Notes under the pieces: generated by a model
Told to the model about the DNA's origin: nothing
The model's input: the letters and a program-made list of their open reading frames with translations, nothing else
Database searches by the model: none
Origin: Posidonia oceanica
Taxonomy: Eukaryota; Streptophyta; Magnoliopsida; Alismatales; Posidoniaceae
Reading direction: 5' to 3'
Assembly: GCA_037176725.1 (NCBI GenBank)
Contig: JAZBRS010000050.1
Coordinates: 15,084,001-15,148,000, forward strand
DNA length: 64,000 bases
In this document: positions 59,346 to 64,000 of the stretch, one piece after another
Layout of the letters: each line of letters opens with the position of its first letter
Position numbering within the stretch: the first letter of the stretch is position 1
Translations under genes and position numbers: made by a program

Positions 59346-60607
59346 CTAGTCGGTCTGGGCTTTCTTTGCCTTTCTGGAGTCAGGGAATTGGGGAGCGGCA
59401 GAAGGTATCTCACTGATAGGCCAGAATGCTTGTATCTCCGTCAGATATTCGGAAGTGCATCCCGAGCCTTGCGCAGATGCCAGGTCAGTAGACCGCACTG
59501 CATGCTGCATAAGATTAGCCAGTTTAGTTGTAGCAGATGTTGAACCATAAGGATATGCTTGAAGGAGCCTTGTGGCTGTGCTGTCTATGAAAGCGCCCTG
59601 CTGGAGGCCGAACTGCTGCATGACCCAGATGGGGTAATACTCCATGCCTCCAGTGAATCCTGGCAGCACCACGAGTCGCGCATCGCGGGTATCGAAGAAG
59701 ATAGTGAAAGGCTCAGCCGCAGATGGGATGATGCGCCATGTGACGGTGTCGTCCGTCAGCTTAGATAGCTTCTTGTATTCTTCGGGGACTTTCTTGATTG
59801 TTTTGGCGTGGCCGCTGTTGCAGTATGTTTCAATGACGTGGCCCCGGGGCGCAGTAAGTTCAGTTCAAGGTGTGCAGCCAGCCAGATCTGTACTAGCACT
59901 CCGCAGCCGTGGAAGTGGCGGCAACGGTGGGAGATGCGGTTCAGTCCGCAGTATGTTTCAGCCAAGACGACTGGTGCTAGGTCTATCTGCCTAGTCACCA
60001 CAGCTAGTGCGATTTCAGCAATTTCTATCGCGACTGTCATCCGACCGTGAGTGAATATCAGCTCCCCCAGAAATCGGGTGACAAATCCTCGAAGCCATAG
60101 ACCATCTCCAAGTTCAGCGCGCTTGTCTATGATCTCATCAAAGTAGTGCAGGCGCAGCATGGGCGTGGGGCAGCTGATGCAGATCAGTTTTTACTGGCAC
60201 CGGTCAGTAGATAGCCCAGATAGCTTGCAGAGGACCGCTATGTACTTGTCGCGCCTCATGAAAATAGGCGGTCCCATCAGCCGAGAGAAGCCACAGATGC
60301 GGCGCACCTCCCCCAGAGCGGGTGTCAGTTCAGTCCTTCCGAAGCGGAAGACATGGTGCGCCGGCTTCCAGAATCTTGCGGCAGTGCACAGAAGGTGACG
60401 GCTCACTTCGACATAAGCCGCCTTCAGCAGTTTTGTAGGTATGCCCCAGAGGCGCAGCTTCTCGCAGTCTTCCTGAGTAAGCTTGCCAATCCAACCCCTT
60501 AGGGCTTCAGAATAGTGCACTAGGGTTTCAAGAATTGGATAACCCATGGCGTAGACCGCAGGGTGAAATAGGCAGATGCTGTAGAGCTTGAAGGTACCTG
60601 TTATCAA
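59346..60607 (-). pseudogene. Plant mobile domain / DUF7745-like protein, broken
   Basis: Three segments of one protein. Residues from 60607: PILETLVHYSEALRGW, then ARFWKPAHHVFRFGRTELTP and ALGEVRRICG, the signature of the retroelement-associated plant mobile domain family (typically ARFWDPxxxCFTFGxxELxPTLEE). An in-frame TAA at 60193-60191 interrupts it. The same frame continues as DEIIDKRAELGDGLWLRGFV, VDLAP-like IDLAPVVLAETYCGLNRI and GCGVLVQIWLAAHL to about 59756. A frameshift near 59760 follows, then LVVLPGFTGGMEYYPIWVMQ and QFGLQQG to 59346. In many plants such proteins occur in Tat/Ogre elements or as mobile-domain genes; function unknown. Family name is from memory. Confidence 0.65.
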
Positions 60608-61440
60608 TACTGTAGACAGTCAGATCACACAGGCATATTGTAGTAATCCCGGTGTTCGGATCGTCCATGCACGATGCCAAAGCTCGCGTGCACCGATCGG
60701 AATCAGGCTCACTATAAGCGGCTATATCCGAGAAGGAAGACCTAACTCGAAAACATTTAAAAAGGAAAAAAAGGAAAGAAAAGAAGAAGATAAGACAAAA
60801 TCGGAGTCGCCACCAAGTCTATTAAATCGGAAGACGAGGAAAACCGGGGAAATGCGCGAATAATCACGCAAAACCAAGCAAAAGATGCAAAGCAAAGCAA
60901 TGCAAAAGAAATAAGATGCAAATGAATGCAAATGAGGTGACTCGTGCCTAGGACAAGGGCAGTATGGTCATTGCGGGCCAAGAGTGGGTAAGGACTCCTG
61001 TTACGCGCGGGGAAGGTGTTAGGCACCCCCGACACGCCCGAGAATCGGTCTTTCTAGGCTTACGCTCGCATATGCAGGGAGATGCGGACTTTGAATGCCT
61101 AAGTGCCAATGAATGCCTGTCTAAATGCTCAAAGGTGTGCTCTAAGTGATGAAAGACGATGCAAGGAAGTAAACGTGCAATCTAAGCGCTCAGCAACGCT
61201 GTCTGTGTTCCGAACCGGGCGAAACCTGGCTCGTGAGAACTCCGGACAGTAAGCATCACCGCCCTATATGCAAATGCGGGCGATAAAACAAAACAGCGAG
61301 AAAACCATGCAATGCGATCGACATGCAAAGGGAAAACGGCGTAAAACGGTGTGAGGAACGAAACAAGCATGCAAGAAGAGGCAAGAATAGGGTAGACATG
61401 CGAGATGATGCAAGGAACGGAACAAGAACGCAAAATCGTG
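60608..61440. other. Tat-type non-coding sequence (minus orientation likely)
   Basis: Contains CGGAGTCGCCACCAAG (60802-60817) and AAGGTGTTAGGCACCC (61012-61027), phrases common near the LTR/leader boundary of plant Tat/Ogre elements, and ATGCAAATGAATGCAAATGA. No reading frame is credible. Exact LTR boundaries cannot be placed. Confidence 0.5.
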
Positions 61441-62075
61441 CGAGAAAACGGGAGAAGGGCGCAAAACTGGGCAAGAAAGCGAGACTACACGCAAAACGGG
61501 GCAAGAAAACTAGAGGGCACGCAAAACGTTGCAAGACAAAGGTGCGGCGCGCAAAACGGAGCGAGGAAACTTGAAAACACGCAAAACGAGGCGAAAAACT
61601 AAAGGACACGCAAAACGGTGCAAGACAAAGAGGCGGCGCGTAAAGCGGGGCGAGAAAACATAAAAACACGCAAAACGAGGCGAAAAACTAAAAGGCGTGC
61701 AAAACGGTGCAACACGAAGAAGCGGCGCGCAAAACGGAGCGAGAAAACTTGAAAACACGCAAAACGAGGCGAAAAAAAACTAAAGGGCACGCAAAACGGT
61801 GCAAGACAAAGAAGCGGCGCGCAAAGCGGAGCGAGAAAACTTGAAAACACGCAAAACGAGGCGAAAAAAACTAAAGGGCACGCAAAACGGTGCAAGACAA
61901 AGAAGCGGCGCACAAAACGGAGCGAGAAAACTTGAAGGCACGCAAAACGAGGAAAAAACTAAAAGGCACGCGAAACGGTGCAAGACAGGGAAGCGGCACG
62001 CAAAACGGAGCGAGAAAACTTGAAAACACGCAAAACGAGGCGAAAAAACTAAAGGGCACGCAAAACGAGGCAAAT
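61441..62075. repeat. Tandem array of about 90-bp units, about seven copies
   Basis: GCAAAACGAGGCGAAAAACT recurs at 61581, 61670, 61759, 61851, 61942 and 62030 (88-92 bases apart). Each unit also has GGTGCAAGACAAAG and GGAGCGAGAAAACTTG. A sub-period of about 45 bases built on CGCAAAACG is visible at the left end. Long open frames across it (both strands) are a by-product of the periodicity. Confidence 0.95.
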
Positions 62076-62329
62076 GGCATGCAAATGAATGCAATGCAGG
62101 GGTTCAGGAAGATATACCTGGGGATCCGGGAGTCTGATCGGAGATCTGCTCGGTCCATGCTGAAGAGCGCTTCGCTGCGGTCGCCTGGGCAGCTTACTTG
62201 AGGAGATCCGACGATCGGATTGGAAGATATCGCGGCTTCGGAGCAGAAGGGCCAGAACAGAAGAGGAGAACAGATCTAAGTGTTCAGGAGATCCTAAGGG
62301 TGTGCTGAAGGTCTTCCCAAGTGAAGGGG

Positions 62330-63190
62330 AGTTAAAAGTGCTTAGTGTATGCGAAGGGGAGGTAAAATGCAAGATTAAAATGGATGCAGAATGCATGCAA
62401 AGCCAGAAAAGACAAGGAAAAGCCATTTGGAAAGAACAGGGGTTTAAAAGCATTTTTGAAAAAGAAAGGGGCTAAAATGCAAATTTTCCAGAAAACAGGG
62501 GTTCTGGGGAGTCCGGGAATGCAAGTGGGGGGTCTACATGCAATTTTTGCAAACATAGGAGCTAAAATGCAACTTGGGGGCAAAACAGTCTTTTCACATG
62601 ATTTTTCAAAAGATGCAAGGCTCTATGTGTGATTTTCAAATCATGCAGGGGTCAAATATGCAATTTCATATGGAAAACATGCTCTGAAAAATAGATCACA
62701 GGACTGCAATGTGATTTTTAAAAAGATCGGGGTCAAAAATGCAATGTAATGGGCTAAAAATGCATGCAAGAGTTACTGTCCATTTAAAATGGACCTATAT
62801 ACAAAAATGAAAAAACAGAGGGGCAAAAGTGCAATACATCAACCAAAAATTAAAATAAAACCTAAGTTACTACAGTGTGTTGGATCTAAATGAAAAAACA
62901 GAAACATGTAGGGACTTAGAATGCAATGCAGCATGGTAAAATGCATGTAATTAAATAGACTGATTTAAAACAGGACCTAAGTGCAATAATGTAAAGCAGA
63001 GGGGCTAAAGCATAATATTTTATAACTGAAACACACAGCAAATGGACTATCATGCAAATACAGAAAAATACAAACAGTTCATGCAATTTAATATGGTTTT
63101 AATTCAAAGTTAAATGAATTTAAACAGATGAAGGAGCTAAGTGCAAATAATTAAAACTATGAGGTGGAAATGTAATATGTGGTAAAGTTA
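62330..63190. repeat. Phrase-repeat region: variants of GGGGCTAAAATGCAA
   Basis: At least a dozen variants such as GGGGCTAAAATGCAAA (62469), GGAGCTAAAATGCAAC, GGGGTCAAAAATGCAATG, GGGCAAAAGTGCAAT, GGACCTAAGTGCAAT and GGAGCTAAGTGCAAAT occur at irregular 25-110-base spacing. Such phrases are characteristic of LTRs of plant Tat/Ogre elements, read in reverse. Confidence 0.75.
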
Positions 63191-64000
63191 CTAAGTTAAG
63201 CAAAAATGAAAAAAAAAAAAAAGAGAGGCATGGCACCTACTGTAGCATGCTACAGTAGCATGCGGGCAGGGCGTCGGAGGGCTATCGCCGGCGACTTGCC
63301 GCGCGGTGGAGGAGGCGGCGGAGCGGCGTTCTGGCGGTGCGGCTGGCTCGTGGGAGGTCTGGTGGAGGCACGGCGAGGTCTGGGCGGACCCGCGGAGCGG
63401 CGTGGCGGCGTGGGGAGGCGACGTGGCCGCTGCTCCGGCGAACGGCGCCGGGGAAGAAGGCCAACTCCGGCGAGCTGCTGCGGGCGCTACGGAGCTCGAA
63501 ACGCGGAAAAAAAAATATGGGGTTGAACGGGAGAACGAGACGGATCTAGTGGTGGGCTCGGATAAATTTTTCGTGCACCGAGGTGGTCGCAGAAAAATAG
63601 AGAAGTTTGGCTGATTTTCTCTCTCTTCTGGTTTCTTCTTCCTCTGGTTTTTTCTTCTTCTCTCTGGCTTCTGGGTTGGGAAAGATATGGTGGAGGTCTG
63701 GAGAGGACTGTGGAGGCTGTGGTATGGTGGGAGTGGGCTGTGTTTGTGGAGGTGTTGGTTGTGGGTTGTTTGTTGGGGAGTTGGCCGGAAAAACAAAAAA
63801 AAAACGGGAGGAGAGGGGGGTCTGTTGGTGTTGGGTTGTGGTGGTTGGGAGGAGGAAGAGGTCTAGGTTGTGGAAGAGAAAAAAAAGAGAAGGAGAAGTG
63901 GCTGGAGTGATGGTCTGTTGGGTGGAGAAGAGAGGAGAAAGAAGAGAGAGTCTGTTGGCTTTTTTGAGGGAGAAAAAAAAAGAGAGAGGGAGAGGGACGG
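63191..64000. other. GC-rich then purine-rich tail of the window
   Basis: 63240-63510 is strongly GC-rich (GGCGGCG words); 63600-64000 is G/A/T-rich (GGTGGAGG, GAGAGAGG) with several (A)n runs. Open frames exist on both strands but are composition-driven and unrelated to known families. Probably LTR or leader sequence of the minus-strand gypsy element, continuing past the window. Confidence 0.45.

Noticed and set aside
60802..60817. Primer-binding site of a minus-strand gypsy element (TGGCGACTCCG)
   Set aside because: The following bases (ATTTTGTC) do not continue as a tRNA complement and no CA-ending LTR boundary precedes it, so I list it only as a Tat-type phrase.
61264..62158. Cysteine-rich, apparently membrane-like open frames on the minus strand
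   Set aside because: They follow the 90-bp tandem array exactly and repeat with it, so the frames come from periodicity and are not a selected protein.

Overview
The window looks like a flowering-plant nuclear chromosome, probably a monocot. The evidence is spliced genes with GT-AG introns, a GC-rich first exon in the first gene, a subunit 3 of the COP9 signalosome whose residues look monocot-like, and a dense AT-rich background of plant-type transposons. No organelle, bacterial or viral genome block is present.

Only two host genes are supported, both on the minus strand. The first (206-1828, running off the left edge) is the 5' part of a 4-coumarate:CoA ligase-like (4CLL/OPCL-type) acyl-activating enzyme. 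The second (30086-44395) is a complete CSN3 gene (COP9 signalosome subunit 3). I could assemble it as 11 coding exons giving 422 residues with consistent splice phases throughout. Its introns hold a full-length Ty1-copia element, a 207-bp tandem repeat, a small inverted-repeat element and an Au-type SINE, and a foldback element sits about 120 bp upstream of its start codon.

Between and around these genes lie transposon layers. At 2.3-3.3 kb there is an inverted-repeat element beside a (TA)n tract. At 4.7-6.0 kb there is a solo LTR. At 8.2-19.0 kb there is a decayed PIF/Harbinger element (Myb/SANT-like ORF plus DDE transposase), whose transposase last exon is split by a 5.3-kb gag-only copia element with a perfect 5-bp target duplication. 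A serine acetyltransferase fragment follows at 19.2 kb, then two more solo LTRs at 19.7-21.8 and 24.6-28.0 kb. Right of CSN3 are the foldback element (44.5-45.6 kb), a hAT element with GGCCCG-rich ends (45.7-48.6 kb), and one CACTA terminus followed by an AP2-like exon fragment (49.1-50.8 kb).

From 50.9 to 64 kb the sequence is Tat/Ogre-type Ty3-gypsy debris. A plus-strand element has repeated LTR starts, a promoter palindrome, a primer-binding site and gag-protease, and it breaks off in a ten-unit minisatellite. It faces a minus-strand segment carrying a plant-mobile-domain/DUF7745-like pseudogene, a 90-bp array and a phrase-repeat region. None of the transposon coding regions looks intact. 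The most unusual signal is two sets of short near-palindromic words (TTCGGTATGCCGAA-like and GTTANACGC-like) scattered through non-coding parts of unrelated LTR elements.
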